Origin: Albimonas marina
GTDB taxonomy: Bacteria; Pseudomonadota; Alphaproteobacteria; Rhodobacterales; Rhodobacteraceae
Direction of reading: 5' to 3'
NCBI RefSeq assembly: GCF_029223255.1
Contig: NZ_JARHUC010000002.1
Location: 496,001 to 560,000 of the forward strand
DNA: 64,000 nucleotides
The position numbers and the translations under genes are program-made. The notes beneath the pieces are model-generated. The model made no database searches. It worked only from the letters and a program-made list of their open reading frames with translations, and was not told where the DNA came from. This document shows, piece by piece, positions 1 through 8,460 of the stretch (positions are counted from its first letter, which is position 1; each line of letters starts with the position of its first letter).

Positions 1-1022
1 TCCATCACGCCCTTGCGGCCCAGCAGGCCCCGCGGACGGGTGAGCAGGATGACGACGGCGACCAGGTAGATGATGATCTGGTCGATGCCCGGGAGGATCT
101 GCTTGACCTCGTTCATCGAGGCGAAGCTCTGCAGGATGCCCAGCAGGAAGCCCGCCGCGACCGCCCCGGGCAGCGAGCCCATGCCCCCCACGACGACCAC
201 CACGAAGCTCAGCACCAGGAAGTCCATGCCGAGGTGGTAATCGGGCGACAGGATCGGCGTGTACATCACCCCCGCCAGGCCCGCGACCACGGCCGCGAGG
301 CCGAACATCAGCGTGAAGCGGCGGTCGATGTTGATGCCCAGCAGGCCCACCGTCTCGCGGTCCGCCATGCCGGCGCGCACGACCATGCCGAAGGTGGTGA
401 ACTGCAGGAAGCAGAACACCGCGCCGATGATGACCGCGGCGAAGAGGAAATAGACCAGCCGCCACATCGGGTAGACGACCGCGCCGGCCTCGAGCCCGAT
501 GGCCGCGCCGAAGTCGGCCATGCCGGCGAGCTGGTCGGGGGCGGGCTGGGGGATCGGGTTGGCGCCGAAGAAGGCCTTGATGATCTCCTGCAGCACGATG
601 GCCAGGCCGAAGGTCACCAGGATCTGGTCGGCGTGGGGGCGCTTGTAGAAGTGGCGGATCAGCCCGCGCTCCATCACCAGCCCGACGAGCAGCATGAAGG
701 GGATGGCGAGCAGGATCGACACCGGCACCGACCAGTCGTGCAGCCAGTTGCCGAAATCACCGAACCAGGCCTCGACATAGGGGGTGCGGATCTCGAGCGG
801 GGTGCCCCAGGCGGTCTTCTCGGTGTCGGAGAGGGCGACCATCTCCATCGAGAAGAGCTTGTTGATCGTCACGGCGCAGAAGGCGCCCAGCATGAACAGC
901 GCGCCATGGGCGAAGTTCACCACGCCGAGCGTGCCGAAGATGAGGGTCAGACCGAGAGCGATCATCGCGTAGGCGGAGCCCTTGTCGAGACCGTTCAGGA
1001 TCTGGAGGAGAATCGCGTCCAT
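1..1022 (-). CDS. branched-chain amino acid/amide ABC transporter permease, LivH/UrtB type (3' end outside window)
   Basis: Inner-membrane permease of a HAAT-family ABC importer. About 340 codons are visible, starting MDAILLQILNGLDKGS; the C-terminus runs off the left edge. The protein has repeated hydrophobic segments, the early LTLIFGTLGVVNFAHGA motif typical of LivH-type permeases and a GGMGSLPGAVAAG loop near the cut end, which resembles the loop that contacts the ATPase. The ATG at 1020-1022 begins exactly where the similarity begins. The binding-protein gene lies 224 bp upstream on the same strand, so the two probably share a transcript, with the second permease and ATPases expected further left. 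The insert after residue 50 (SMEMVALSDTEKTAW) suggests a subgroup for amides, urea or short peptides, but the substrate cannot be read from the sequence. Confidence 0.88.
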   Translation of the reverse strand, partial: MDAILLQILNGLDKGSAYAMIALGLTLIFGTLGVVNFAHGALFMLGAFCAVTINKLFSMEMVALSDTEKTAWGTPLEIRTPYVEAWFGDFGNWLHDWSVPVSILLAIPFMLLVGLVMERGLIRHFYKRPHADQILVTFGLAIVLQEIIKAFFGANPIPQPAPDQLAGMADFGAAIGLEAGAVVYPMWRLVYFLFAAVIIGAVFCFLQFTTFGMVVRAGMADRETVGLLGINIDRRFTLMFGLAAVVAGLAGVMYTPILSPDYHLGMDFLVLSFVVVVVGGMGSLPGAVAAGFLLGILQSFASMNEVKQILPGIDQIIIYLVAVVILLTRPRGLLGRKGVM

Positions 1023-1202
1023 CGCGCCGGCTCCCTGTGCAGGCGGCCCCCGGGGGGAAGGGCTCGGAAGTGTCTTGCAAGGGTGGGGACCGCCGCGCCC
1101 GGGGAGGAGAATCCAGGCGGGACGGCCCCCGATGTCGTCGCAGGAAAGAGGGCTTCCGGCGACGTCTGCGCGGACGCGCTCCGACCCCTGGGGCGCGTCC
1201 GT

Positions 1203-1229
1203 GGCCGGCGCCCGCGAGGGGCGCCGGCC
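1203..1229 (-). terminator. hairpin between binding-protein and permease genes
   Basis: A perfect 11-bp stem (GGCCGGCGCCC and its complement, 5-nt loop) begins 17 nt after the binding-protein stop. No T-run follows. It may be a partial terminator or a 3' stabiliser that lowers permease mRNA relative to the binding protein, a common arrangement in ABC importer operons. Confidence 0.5.
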
Positions 1230-1246
1230 TTTGCGTCAGGCGCGGA

Positions 1247-2590
1247 TCACGCGCCCGGGTTGCACTTGCCCAGCTCGCCGCCGGCGAACATCGGGTGGTC
1301 GGGGGCGTAGGTGACCTGCTCGGCCGGGGTGACGTCCACCACCTCGAGAAGGTCGAACTGGGAGGTCGGGTTCTCCTTGCCGCGCACCACCAGCACGTCC
1401 TTGAAGCACTGGTGATCCTCGGCGCGGTAGAGGGTCTTGCCGTTGCCCATCCCGTCGAACTCGTAGCCCTCGAGCGCCGCGACGATGTCGCAGGGGTTGA
1501 ACGAGCCCGCCCGCTGCGCCGCGTCGGCGTAGAGCAGCGCCTGCACGTAGCAGGTGTGCGCGGCCTGGGACGGCGGGAAGCCGTACTTCTGGCCGAAGGA
1601 CTTCACGAAGGCCTTCGAGCCCTCGTCCTGCAGCGACCAGTGCCAGTTGGTCGAGCCGTAGATGCCCTTCACCGCCTCGCCCGCGCCCTGCGCCATCAGG
1701 CGGGAGTAGAGCGGCACCACGATCTCGAAGTTCTTGCCGTTGACCTGCTTGCCCTTCAGGCCGAACTGCACCGCCTGGGTCAGCGAGTTGACCATGTCGC
1801 GGCCGTAGTGGTTGAGGATCAGCACGTCCGCGCCCGAGTTCAGCACCGGGGTGATGTACTGGGAGAAGTCGCCCGCGCCCAGCGGCGTGCGCACCTTCTC
1901 GACCGTCTGCCAGCCGAGCGCCTCGGTGGCGGCGGCGATCGACTCCTCCTGGGTCCAGCCCCAGGTGTAGTCGGCGGTCAGGTGATAGGCCTTGCGGTCG
2001 GCGCCGTAGTTGGCCTTCAGCACCGGGGCGAGGGCCGCGCCGGACATGTAGGCGTTGAAGAAGTGACGGAAGCCGTTCGCCTTCTTGTCCTTGCCGGTGG
2101 TGTCGTTCGAGTGGGTCAGGCCCGCCATGAAGATGACGCCCATCTCCTGGCACAGGCCCTGCACCGCGATGGCCACGCCCGAGGACGAGCCGCCGGTGAT
2201 CATCACCGCGCCGTCGCGCTCGATCATCCGCTTGGCGGAGGCGCGGGCGGCGTCGGACTTGGTCTGGGTGTCGCCGGTGACGAAGGCCACCTTCTTGCCG
2301 TTCACGCCCGCGCCCGACAGCGCCTTCGAGGAGAAGGTGGACAGCATGCCGCCGTCGCCCTCGCCGTTGAGGTGCTCGACCGCGAGCTCGTAGGCGCGCA
2401 GCTCGTCCGCGCCCTCGTCGGCGTAGGCGCCGGTCTGGGGGACGTTGAAGCCGAGGGTGACCGTGTCGCCGGTCGGCTCGTTCGTGTAGGCGTAGGCCGG
2501 ACGACGCCAGACCATCGGGGCCGCAAGGCCCGCGCCGGCGACCGCCGAGGTCTTCAGCAACCCGCGGCGGCTGATGGTGAAGTTCGCCAT
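1247..2590 (-). CDS. Tat-exported ABC transporter substrate-binding protein (Peripla_BP_6)
   Basis: Periplasmic ligand-binding protein, 447 aa, of the leucine/amide-binding (type I periplasmic-binding) family; it delivers ligand to the adjacent LivH-type permease. A twin-arginine signal with RR at residues 8-9 and the motif SRRGLLKTS is followed by a hydrophobic stretch and a likely AYA cleavage site near residue 34. The mature part starts with VTLGFNVPQTGAYADEG, the usual first strand and ligand loop, and contains GGSSSGVAIAV as the second-strand motif. The ATG at 2588-2590 was chosen because a strong GGGAGG site lies upstream and the Tat motif follows directly; the frame stays open to 2716. 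Exported folded, judging by the signal. Ligand unknown. Confidence 0.9.
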   Translation of the reverse strand: MANFTISRRGLLKTSAVAGAGLAAPMVWRRPAYAYTNEPTGDTVTLGFNVPQTGAYADEGADELRAYELAVEHLNGEGDGGMLSTFSSKALSGAGVNGKKVAFVTGDTQTKSDAARASAKRMIERDGAVMITGGSSSGVAIAVQGLCQEMGVIFMAGLTHSNDTTGKDKKANGFRHFFNAYMSGAALAPVLKANYGADRKAYHLTADYTWGWTQEESIAAATEALGWQTVEKVRTPLGAGDFSQYITPVLNSGADVLILNHYGRDMVNSLTQAVQFGLKGKQVNGKNFEIVVPLYSRLMAQGAGEAVKGIYGSTNWHWSLQDEGSKAFVKSFGQKYGFPPSQAAHTCYVQALLYADAAQRAGSFNPCDIVAALEGYEFDGMGNGKTLYRAEDHQCFKDVLVVRGKENPTSQFDLLEVVDVTPAEQVTYAPDHPMFAGGELGKCNPGA

Positions 2591-2760
2591 GAATACCTCC
2601 CGAAGCATTGATTGCGCCGGTCGACGTCGCTCGCCCTCCCGAAGGCCTCCCTGGCGCGCGACGTCGACCGGTCGGGGCTTGTGAGCCCGGGATGAACCTT
2701 GGGTCATCCGGGTCAAGAAGTCAACAAGTCATTGTTATCGCTGGATTTTCTTGTAAGTTT

Positions 2761-2790
2761 TTGACGTTGTGCATGTGCGAAATTGTAAAT
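2761..2790 (+). promoter_or_regulatory. candidate promoter of the XRE regulator gene
   Basis: The 293-bp divergent gap contains an AT-richer island. TTGACG at 2761-2766 is followed after 16 nt by TGTAAA at 2783-2788, a plausible sigma-70 pair about 95 bp before the regulator start. The same island could also hold the promoter of the binding-protein gene and binding sites for the regulator. Confidence 0.4.
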
Positions 2791-2883
2791 AAGCTACAAG
2801 TGGCCGCAAAAGAGCCATGATCCCAGAGCCTTGCGCAGGGCGCATGGCGGGGTTGCGTGCAGGTGCAGCATGGAGGATCCGGG

Positions 2884-4347
2884 TTGCCCTCGACGATGAT
2901 CGGTCTCCGAATACGCGAGCGGCGCCGCGCGGCCGGCGTCCGCCAGGCCGAGCTCGCCCAGGCGATGGGAATCTCCGCGAGCTACCTCAACCTGATCGAA
3001 CGCGAGAAACGCCGCGCCAGCCCCGAGCTGGTCACCCGCGCCGCCGAGGCGCTGGGGGTGCCCGCCGCCGAGCTCGACGGCGCGCTGGAGCGCCGGCTCG
3101 CCGACCGGCTCTCGGAGATCGCGGCGGAGCCGGAGTTCGCCGACCTCTCGCTCGACGCCGACGACGCGCGCGACCTGCTTGGCCGGCATCCCGACTGGGG
3201 CCGCGCCCTGACCCGCGCCTGGTCCGCCCGGCGCGAGGCCGCCCGCCTGGTCGAGGCGCTGTCGGACCGGCTGACCCACGATCCCGTCCTGTCGGACCAC
3301 CTGCACCGGATGCTGACCCACGTGGCCGCCCTGCGCTCGACCTCCGAGATCCTGGAGGACGTGGACGACATCGACGACGCCCAGCGGCGGCGCTTCCACG
3401 AGATCCTGCTGTCGGAATCGACCCGCGCCTCGGAAGTGGCGGAGGGGCTGGCGCGCTTCTTCGACGAGGCCCACCAGGAGACGCCCTCGACCCCGGTCGA
3501 GGACGTGGAGGACGCCTTCCTCGAGGCCGGCAACCGCTTCGAGACGCTGGAGCCGGGGGAGGACGAGATCCCCGCCGACATGCACCCCGAGGCGATCTAC
3601 GGGGCCCTGCGCGCGGCCCTGCCCGGCGGCGGCGCCTCGGTCGCCCCGCCCGAGGCGCCGCCGGTGGTGCGCCGCCGGGCGCTGTCGACGGCGGTGGCGC
3701 GCGGCCGCTACGCCGAGGCGATCGCGCAGGAGATCGAGGCGCGCCCCCGCCTGCGCGAGGGCGCGGCCCGCCGCCGGGCCGAGGCCGCCTTCGAGCAATA
3801 CGCCGCCGACGCCCTGATGATGCCCCGCGCGCCCTTCGAGGCCGCGGGCCGGGCGCTGGGCTGGGACGTGGACGCGCTGGCCGCGAGCTTCGGCGTGGAT
3901 TTCGACGCGGCGGCGCGGCGGCTGACCTCGCTCGCCCGTCCCGGCGGGCCCGCGCCGCGGGCGGCCTACGCGCGGATCAACGCCGCCGGCGTGACCCTGC
4001 AGCGCCGCCTGACGGCCGAGATCACCCTGCCCCGCCACGGCGCCGCCTGCCCGCTGTGGGCGCTTTACGGCGCGCTCTCCTCGCCCGGGCGGACGCTGCG
4101 CCAGCTGGCCGAGTTCCCCGCCGGCGAGCGGGCGGTGTTCGTGGCCCGCGCCGAGCCCGCCGACCCGCCCGCCTGGGGCCGGCCCGCGGTGCATCTCGCC
4201 TCGGTCCTGGTGCTGCCGGGCGAGACCGCCGCCGCCACCGTCTACGCCCCCCGCCCGCGCGAGGCGGCCGAGCCCGTGGGCCCCAACTGCCGCGTCTGCG
4301 CCCGCGCCGACTGCCGCCACCGCGCCGAGGATCCGGTGGTGGGCTGA
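2884..4347 (+). CDS. XRE-family regulator with short-chain-acyl-type C-terminal domain (DUF2083-like)
   Basis: DNA-binding regulator of about 487 aa. Residues 8-65 form an XRE helix-turn-helix (AELAQAMGISASYLNLIE). The end carries the cysteine-rich tail CRVCARADCRHRAEDP, and the preceding 100 residues (PLWALYGALSSPGRTLRQLAEFP) match the DUF2083 domain of propionyl/acyl-CoA-responsive regulators such as PccR and RamB. The middle, around THVAALRSTSEILEDV and RFHEILLSESTRASE, resembles a kinase dimerisation helix and lacks a visible HExxH peptidase motif. The start is set at TTG 2884 because a GGAGG at 2872-2876 has 7-nt spacing and the resulting N-terminus has family-like length; ATG 2896 is the alternative. 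It is divergent from the binding-protein gene, which it might control (inference). Confidence 0.82.
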   Translation: MPSTMIGLRIRERRRAAGVRQAELAQAMGISASYLNLIEREKRRASPELVTRAAEALGVPAAELDGALERRLADRLSEIAAEPEFADLSLDADDARDLLGRHPDWGRALTRAWSARREAARLVEALSDRLTHDPVLSDHLHRMLTHVAALRSTSEILEDVDDIDDAQRRRFHEILLSESTRASEVAEGLARFFDEAHQETPSTPVEDVEDAFLEAGNRFETLEPGEDEIPADMHPEAIYGALRAALPGGGASVAPPEAPPVVRRRALSTAVARGRYAEAIAQEIEARPRLREGAARRRAEAAFEQYAADALMMPRAPFEAAGRALGWDVDALAASFGVDFDAAARRLTSLARPGGPAPRAAYARINAAGVTLQRRLTAEITLPRHGAACPLWALYGALSSPGRTLRQLAEFPAGERAVFVARAEPADPPAWGRPAVHLASVLVLPGETAAATVYAPRPREAAEPVGPNCRVCARADCRHRAEDPVVG

Positions 4348-4695
4348 GCGCGCCGCCCGCCGCCCCCACGGCCCGCCCAAGGGCCCTCCCGCAGGGAAAG
4401 CCCCACCCCTCAAAGCCCCTCCCGGCCGGCGGCGCCCGGTCGCGGCCCGGCCCCCTTCCCGGGCCCGCCCCCGCGGCCGGCGGCCCCCCTCGACCCGGGG
4501 CCTCCCCCCCGGCCGCCGCCCGCGCATTGCGCTGCGCCTCCCCCCCGTTCGCGGGGCGTGCCATGCCCCTGCGCCGGCGCCCCTCGCGTGCGACGGGGAC
4601 GGCCGGGCGGGGCGATGCGGACGCGAGGGCCGCCCCGGCCGCGGGGCTCGCGCGGGCAACTTCCCTTCCGCCCCGTTCCGCACTAGAGACGCGCC
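4348..4695. other. C-rich intergenic region containing a dispersed repeat copy
   Basis: 348 bp without a supportable gene. The plus strand is strongly C-rich and reads open in several frames only because of base composition. It contains one copy of a 31-bp exact repeat (4595-4625) shared with 9367-9397. No clear promoter for the downstream gene was found. Confidence 0.6.
4595..4625 (+). repeat. 31-bp dispersed repeat, copy 1
   Basis: Identical over 31 bp to 9367-9397. It begins GGGGACGGCCGG and ends GATGCGGACGCG; flanking bases are partly similar, and both copies are followed within a few bases by AGGGCCGCCC. It lies 70 bp upstream of the thiamine-phosphate-synthase-like gene. Confidence 0.75.
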
Positions 4696-5322
4696 ATGAC
4701 CGACGCTGAAGACGCCGCCCGACTCGTCCTGGCCACCCCTCCGCGAGGGGACATCGAGGCCGTCGCCGCCGCCCTGCCCGCGGCGCTGGCGACCGGGCTC
4801 GTGGCCACCGTGCGCCTCGACCTGCCCGGCGCCTCGGACGCCGAGGCGCGGCGCGCCGCCGACCGCCTGCGCGAGATCTGCCATGCCGCGGACGTCGCCA
4901 TCGTGATCCGCGATCACGTGGGGCTGGTCGCGCCGTTGGGGCTCGACGGCGTGCAGGTCTCCCTTCCGGGGGCGAGCCTGAAGAAGGTGCGCGCGGCCAT
5001 CGGGCCGGACGCGATCCTGGGCGTGGACTGCGGCGCCTCGCGCCACGACGGGATGACCGCGGGCGAGGCGGGGGCGGACTACGTCCTCTTCTCCCCCGTC
5101 GTCCCCGAGCCCGCCGCCGGCCCCGTCGAGCCCGCGCCGCTGGAGCTGTTCCAGTGGTGGGCGCAGATGATCGAGGTGCCGGTGGTGGCCGAGGGCGGCG
5201 TCGACGTCGCGCAGGCGAAGGCGCTCGGGCCCTACGCCGATTTCGCGGTGCCCGCCCCGTCGGTCTGGGAGGGCGACCTCGTCGCCAACCTGAAGGCGCT
5301 CGACGCCGCCCTGCGCGGCTGA
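4696..5322 (+). CDS. thiamine phosphate synthase family protein (ThiE/TenI-like)
   Basis: A 208-aa TIM-barrel protein of the TMP/TenI family; true ThiE joins the thiazole and pyrimidine halves of thiamine in the cytoplasm. Visible family elements are ADVAIVIRDHVGLVAPLGLDGVQVS (residues about 65-89, matching the LINDRVDLALAVGADGVHLG-type strand), GEAGADYVLFSPVVPE (GADYIGVGP-type) and VVAEGGVDVAQAKAL (the phosphate-binding GGI region). Several classic ThiE residues differ: no clear pyrophosphate-site KTLR/TxTK motif is seen. It is therefore better described as a ThiE-like paralogue than as thiE. No thiamine gene is nearby and no TPP riboswitch was seen upstream. ATG 4696 starts where the frame's family similarity starts. 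Confidence 0.75.
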   Translation: MTDAEDAARLVLATPPRGDIEAVAAALPAALATGLVATVRLDLPGASDAEARRAADRLREICHAADVAIVIRDHVGLVAPLGLDGVQVSLPGASLKKVRAAIGPDAILGVDCGASRHDGMTAGEAGADYVLFSPVVPEPAAGPVEPAPLELFQWWAQMIEVPVVAEGGVDVAQAKALGPYADFAVPAPSVWEGDLVANLKALDAALRG

Positions 5323-5368
5323 TTTTTCCGAGAGCGCTGCGACGCCCCGCCGGGACGACGCGGAGGAG

Positions 5369-5389
5369 GTCCCGGGTCTGGCCCGGGAC
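5369..5389. terminator. hairpin after thiamine-synthase-like gene
   Basis: GTCCCGGG and CCCGGGAC pair around a TCTGG loop, 47 bp after the stop codon. No T-run. The CCCGGG-ctgg-CCCGGG core resembles the paired hairpins at 35477-35530, so it may be a dispersed palindrome rather than a dedicated terminator. Confidence 0.4.
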
Positions 5390-5477
5390 GCACATCGCGC
5401 GCGGCAAGCGTCGCGCCCGGCCGCCCCGCGTCGCAGGAACGGGGGCCAATCCTTCGATGAAATGAAGTCGGGCGGAG

Positions 5478-5494
5478 GGGGGCCGCGGGCCCCC
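5478..5494 (-). terminator. hairpin directly after olsA
   Basis: GGGGGCC and GGCCCCC form a 7-bp stem with a 3-nt loop, 2 nt beyond the stop codon of the minus-strand gene. It lacks a T-run, so it is a weak or Rho-assisted terminator candidate. Confidence 0.4.
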
Positions 5495-5496
5495 GG

Positions 5497-6384
5497 TCAG
5501 TCCTCGCGGTCGCCGTAGGCGTCCTCGTGCCCGTGGCGGTGGTGCGGCAGGCGCGAGACCACGCCGTCGTGCACCGCGCGCCAGCTCTCCTGCGCGAGCT
5601 TCTTGCGGTCGGGCATGTCGGCGACGCGGATGGGATCGTGGAAAACGACCTCCGCCTCGCCCCCGAAGCTGCGGGTCAGCAGCGACCACACGTGGGGGCC
5701 GAACTCCATGTCCCCCCACCAGCCGTAGAACGTGTCGGGCAGCGTCGTCGCCGGGTTCGTCCTGTAGACGACAGAGACCGGCTGCACCCAGGCCACGTCG
5801 CGCAGCTCCGGCGCGGTCAGCGCGGCGAACAGGGTCGAGCGGAAGTGCAGCACCCGGCGGTTGTCGGTCGAGGTCCCCTCGGGGAAGAACAGCAGCCGCT
5901 CGCCCGCGATCATGCGGGCGCGCATCTCCGCCTCCTGCGCCTTGGCGGCGGAGCGCTTGCGCTCGACGAAGACGGTGCCGCAGACGGCGGCGATCCAGCC
6001 CACCACCGGCCAGGCGCGCACCTCGGCCTTGGAGACGAAGGTCATCCGCGCCGCGCCCACCAGCACGAAGATGTCGGACCACGACGAGTGGTTGGCCACC
6101 AGCGCGCCGCCATGGGGCATCGGCTCGCCGGTCACGGTCACGCTCAGCCCCACCAGCCGGCCCATGGTCCGCGCCCACAGGCGCTGCACCCGCTCCCGCG
6201 CGCGGAAGGCGGGGATCACGCGCTCGATCCCCTTGAAGACGAGGTAGATCGACAGCAGGACCACGGTGGTCAGGATCGCGAGGCCGAGGCGCACGTAGGC
6301 CGCGATCGTCCCCCAGGCGGTGGCGCGCGGCAGCGGCGGCGGCGGCGGTCCGGCCCAGGAGAAATCCGAGACCGCGTCGCTCAC
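5497..6384 (-). CDS. olsA: lyso-ornithine lipid O-acyltransferase / PlsC-type acyltransferase
   Basis: Membrane-associated 1-acylglycerol-3-phosphate acyltransferase family protein of 295 aa. Given its partner it probably O-acylates lyso-ornithine lipid. One N-terminal membrane segment (residues about 27-50) precedes the catalytic HX4D block NHSSWSD (H99, D104) and the substrate block FFPEGTSTD (residues 166-174). The start is a GTG at 6382-6384 that overlaps the TGA of olsB as GTGA, so translation is coupled. The upstream open frame fuses out of phase with olsB and is not used. The olsB-olsA order and overlap match the ornithine-lipid operon of Rhodobacter and relatives. The gene could also serve phosphatidic acid synthesis, as other PlsC proteins do. 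Confidence 0.85.
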   Translation of the reverse strand: MSDAVSDFSWAGPPPPPLPRATAWGTIAAYVRLGLAILTTVVLLSIYLVFKGIERVIPAFRARERVQRLWARTMGRLVGLSVTVTGEPMPHGGALVANHSSWSDIFVLVGAARMTFVSKAEVRAWPVVGWIAAVCGTVFVERKRSAAKAQEAEMRARMIAGERLLFFPEGTSTDNRRVLHFRSTLFAALTAPELRDVAWVQPVSVVYRTNPATTLPDTFYGWWGDMEFGPHVWSLLTRSFGGEAEVVFHDPIRVADMPDRKKLAQESWRAVHDGVVSRLPHHRHGHEDAYGDRED

Positions 6385-7214
6385 GCGCCCGCCCCGCTCC
6401 CGGCGTCGCTTCCGGCCTGGCTTCCGACCTCGGCGGGCTTGCTCTCCTTGCCGTAGAAGTCGCGGTAGCGCGAGACCATTCGCGAGGTGTCCATCAGCAG
6501 GCACACGTCCACGGTGTTGAAGTCGTGGTCCACCCAGGCGCCCTCGCCCACGAAGCCGCCCAGCCGCAGGTAGGCCTTGATCAGCGCCGGGATCTGGCGC
6601 GTGGCCTGCTTGCGGTCGACCTGGTCGGCCGGCAGCCGGTCCATCGCCGCGAAGTTCTCGGGGCGCGCGCGCACGCGCAGGTCCTCGGGCGCGAGGTGGT
6701 TCCAGTGCAGGAAGCTCAGCGCATGGGCCAGCGGCTCGGGGTCGTCGCCGTGGAAGGAGGCGACGCCGAACATGATCTCGATCTGGCGCGAGGTGACGAA
6801 CTCGCCCAGCCCGGTCCACAGCAGGTGCATCGCGGCGCCGCCGCGGACCTCGGAGCCGACGCAGGAGCGGCCGAGCTCCACCGCCTTGCGCCCGCAGGTC
6901 TCGATCAGCGTGAGGTCGTATTCCGTCGAGCCGTAGAAGCCGATGCCGGCCTTCGCCCGCTCGGTCGTCATCAGGCGATAGGCGCCCGCGACCCGGTCCA
7001 GCGGATCGTCCGAGGCGCTTTCCTTGTCGATCAGGATGAGGTGTTCGAAGTGGGGATCGTACTCGTCGATCTCCCGCCGAAGGGCGCGCTCCTCGTCGCT
7101 GGCGGAGGCGCCCAGCTCTTCCACGAACACCCGGTAGCGCAGGCGCTGGGCGGCGGCGATATCCTGCTCGTCCCGCGCCAGGCGGACCGTGAACCGACCC
7201 GCGTCGATCTCCAT
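6381..7214 (-). CDS. olsB: L-ornithine N-alpha-acyltransferase (OlsB family, GNAT fold)
   Basis: Cytoplasmic acyltransferase of 277 aa that transfers a 3-hydroxyacyl chain from ACP to ornithine, making lyso-ornithine lipid for the coupled OlsA. The N-terminal part FTVRLARDEQDIAAAQRLRYRVFVEELGA is the hallmark of the OlsB/PEP-CTERM-associated GNAT group. It is followed by DEYDPHFEHLIL, VAGAYRL and ELGRSCV, the strand and acceptor loop typical of the family. The start is taken at ATG 7212-7214, which has a GGAG 7 nt upstream; a TTG at 7238 is less likely. Membrane ornithine lipids often replace phospholipids under phosphate limitation, but no Pho box was recognised in the 220-bp upstream gap. 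Confidence 0.87.
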   Translation of the reverse strand: MEIDAGRFTVRLARDEQDIAAAQRLRYRVFVEELGASASDEERALRREIDEYDPHFEHLILIDKESASDDPLDRVAGAYRLMTTERAKAGIGFYGSTEYDLTLIETCGRKAVELGRSCVGSEVRGGAAMHLLWTGLGEFVTSRQIEIMFGVASFHGDDPEPLAHALSFLHWNHLAPEDLRVRARPENFAAMDRLPADQVDRKQATRQIPALIKAYLRLGGFVGEGAWVDHDFNTVDVCLLMDTSRMVSRYRDFYGKESKPAEVGSQAGSDAGSGAGA

Positions 7215-7434
7215 TCCGAAGCTCCAGCCGGCGCGCAAGGGGGCGGCGCGCGCGGCGGACCATATGCATTGCGCCGGGGAGGCGCAACGGGTCGGGGACG
7301 CGCGCCGTCACGGAAACGTCGCACGGCTGCGCGAGCGCCCGCCGCCCGGTCCCGGCCCGCCGCCGCGCCCCTCCGCCCGGCCTTCGTCGGCGGGGCCGGC
7401 GTTGACAGCGGCGGGCGACGCGGGGGAGGCTCGT

Positions 7435-7605
7435 TCAGTCGTGGAGGACCTCGAGCTCCACGCGGGAGCCGTCGATGACCTGCTTTCCGGCGTTCTCGAA
7501 GTTCACGGTGATGCGCTTGCCGATCACCGACTGGACCTGGCCGTCGCCCCAGTCGGGGGCGGCGGGAAGGCGGACGCGGTCGCCGGGTTCGAGAAATTCA
7601 TTCAT
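7435..7605 (-). CDS. DUF3553 domain-containing small protein
   Basis: Short cytoplasmic protein of 56 aa, with no known function. The sequence FLEPGDRVRLPAAPDWGDGQ followed by VQSVIGKRITVNFENAGKQV is the full DUF3553 domain, an SH3-like fold resembling the helicase-associated loop of UvrD/RapA-type proteins. The start is ATG 7603-7605; the frame stays open far upstream, but similarity begins here. It is divergent from chpT with 78 bp between them. This pairing recurs in Rhodobacterales, so a shared regulatory region is likely. Confidence 0.85.
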   Translation of the reverse strand: MNEFLEPGDRVRLPAAPDWGDGQVQSVIGKRITVNFENAGKQVIDGSRVELEVLHD

Positions 7606-7683
7606 TCTTAACCCTGTTCCCTCAGCTTCGGGCTTCCGGCCCCCGCTCCGCCGCCCGTTTCGGAAACCGCGAAGAGGCGCGTC

Positions 7684-8430
7684 ATGACGGACCCCTGGTC
7701 CACGGATCCCTGGGCGAGCCCGAGCCAGGGCGAGCCGACCGTCGCGCGCCCCGCCGCGGCGCCTGAGGGCGCGACGCCCGGCGCCGCGACGCTCGGCGGG
7801 CTCGGCGCCGACGACTACGCGGCCCTGATGTGCTCGCGGATCTGCCATGACCTGATATCGCCGGTGGGCGCCATCGGCAACGGAGTCGAGCTGCTGCGGG
7901 AGGTGGAGCGCGGCTCCGACGGGACCGAGCTGCAGCTGATCGAGCGCAGCGCCGAGATGGCGAGCGCCTATCTCCAGTTCCTGCGCATCGCCTTCGGCGC
8001 GGCGCCGCCCGGCGACCTGCTGGGCCTGCCCGCCGCCCAGCGCACCGCCCGCGGCTGGTTCGAGTTCCAGCGCCCCGACCTCGACTGGGCGATGGAGGGG
8101 ACCGAGATCACCCGCGCCGCCGCGCGGCTCGCCTTCAACTTCCTGCAGATCGCCGTCTCCGCCCTGCCCCGTGGCGGGCTGGTGCGCATCGCCTCCTCGG
8201 CCGAGGCCGGGGGGCTGCGCCTGTCGATGACGGCCGAGGGGCCGACGGCGGCCCCCGCCCCGGGCGCCGCCGACTGGCTCGCCGGCCGCGCGGCCGAGGC
8301 GCCCCCCGCCCCGCGGGAGGTCCACTACATCGCCGCCGCCGCCCACGCCCGCGCCTGCGGCGCGCGCATAGACTTCGCGTCGCAGGACGGCGGCCTGTCG
8401 CTGTCGGCGACCCTGCCCCCCGGCGTCTGA
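7684..8430 (+). CDS. chpT: histidine phosphotransferase ChpT
   Basis: Phosphorelay protein of 248 aa that passes phosphate from the kinase CckA to CtrA and CpdR, setting the cell-cycle/motility programme of alphaproteobacteria. The dimerisation helix carries CSRICHDLISPVGAIGNGVELL with phospho-accepting H55. The C-terminal half is a degenerate kinase ATPase-like domain (AARLAFNFLQIAVSALPRGG; ARACGARIDFASQDGGLSLS) without working N, G1 and G2 ATP motifs, as expected for ChpT. An extra 40-residue Pro/Ala-rich N-terminus precedes the core. The ATG at 7684 is preceded by GAAGAGG. A candidate CtrA-type site lies 3.4 kb downstream (11880-11895). Confidence 0.88.
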   Translation: MTDPWSTDPWASPSQGEPTVARPAAAPEGATPGAATLGGLGADDYAALMCSRICHDLISPVGAIGNGVELLREVERGSDGTELQLIERSAEMASAYLQFLRIAFGAAPPGDLLGLPAAQRTARGWFEFQRPDLDWAMEGTEITRAAARLAFNFLQIAVSALPRGGLVRIASSAEAGGLRLSMTAEGPTAAPAPGAADWLAGRAAEAPPAPREVHYIAAAAHARACGARIDFASQDGGLSLSATLPPGV

Positions 8431-8437
8431 GGCGCCG

Positions 8438-8460
8438 CCGGCCGGCCCGGTCCCGGCCGG
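8438..8460 (+). terminator. hairpin after chpT
   Basis: CCGGCCGG repeated as an inverted pair around a 7-nt loop, starting 7 nt after the chpT stop. No T-run follows. Confidence 0.4.

Noticed and set aside
4022-6178. Long minus-strand open frame across the 4.3-4.7 kb gap
   Set aside because: Arg/Pro/Gly-rich, runs through olsA out of phase and opposite two supported plus-strand genes.
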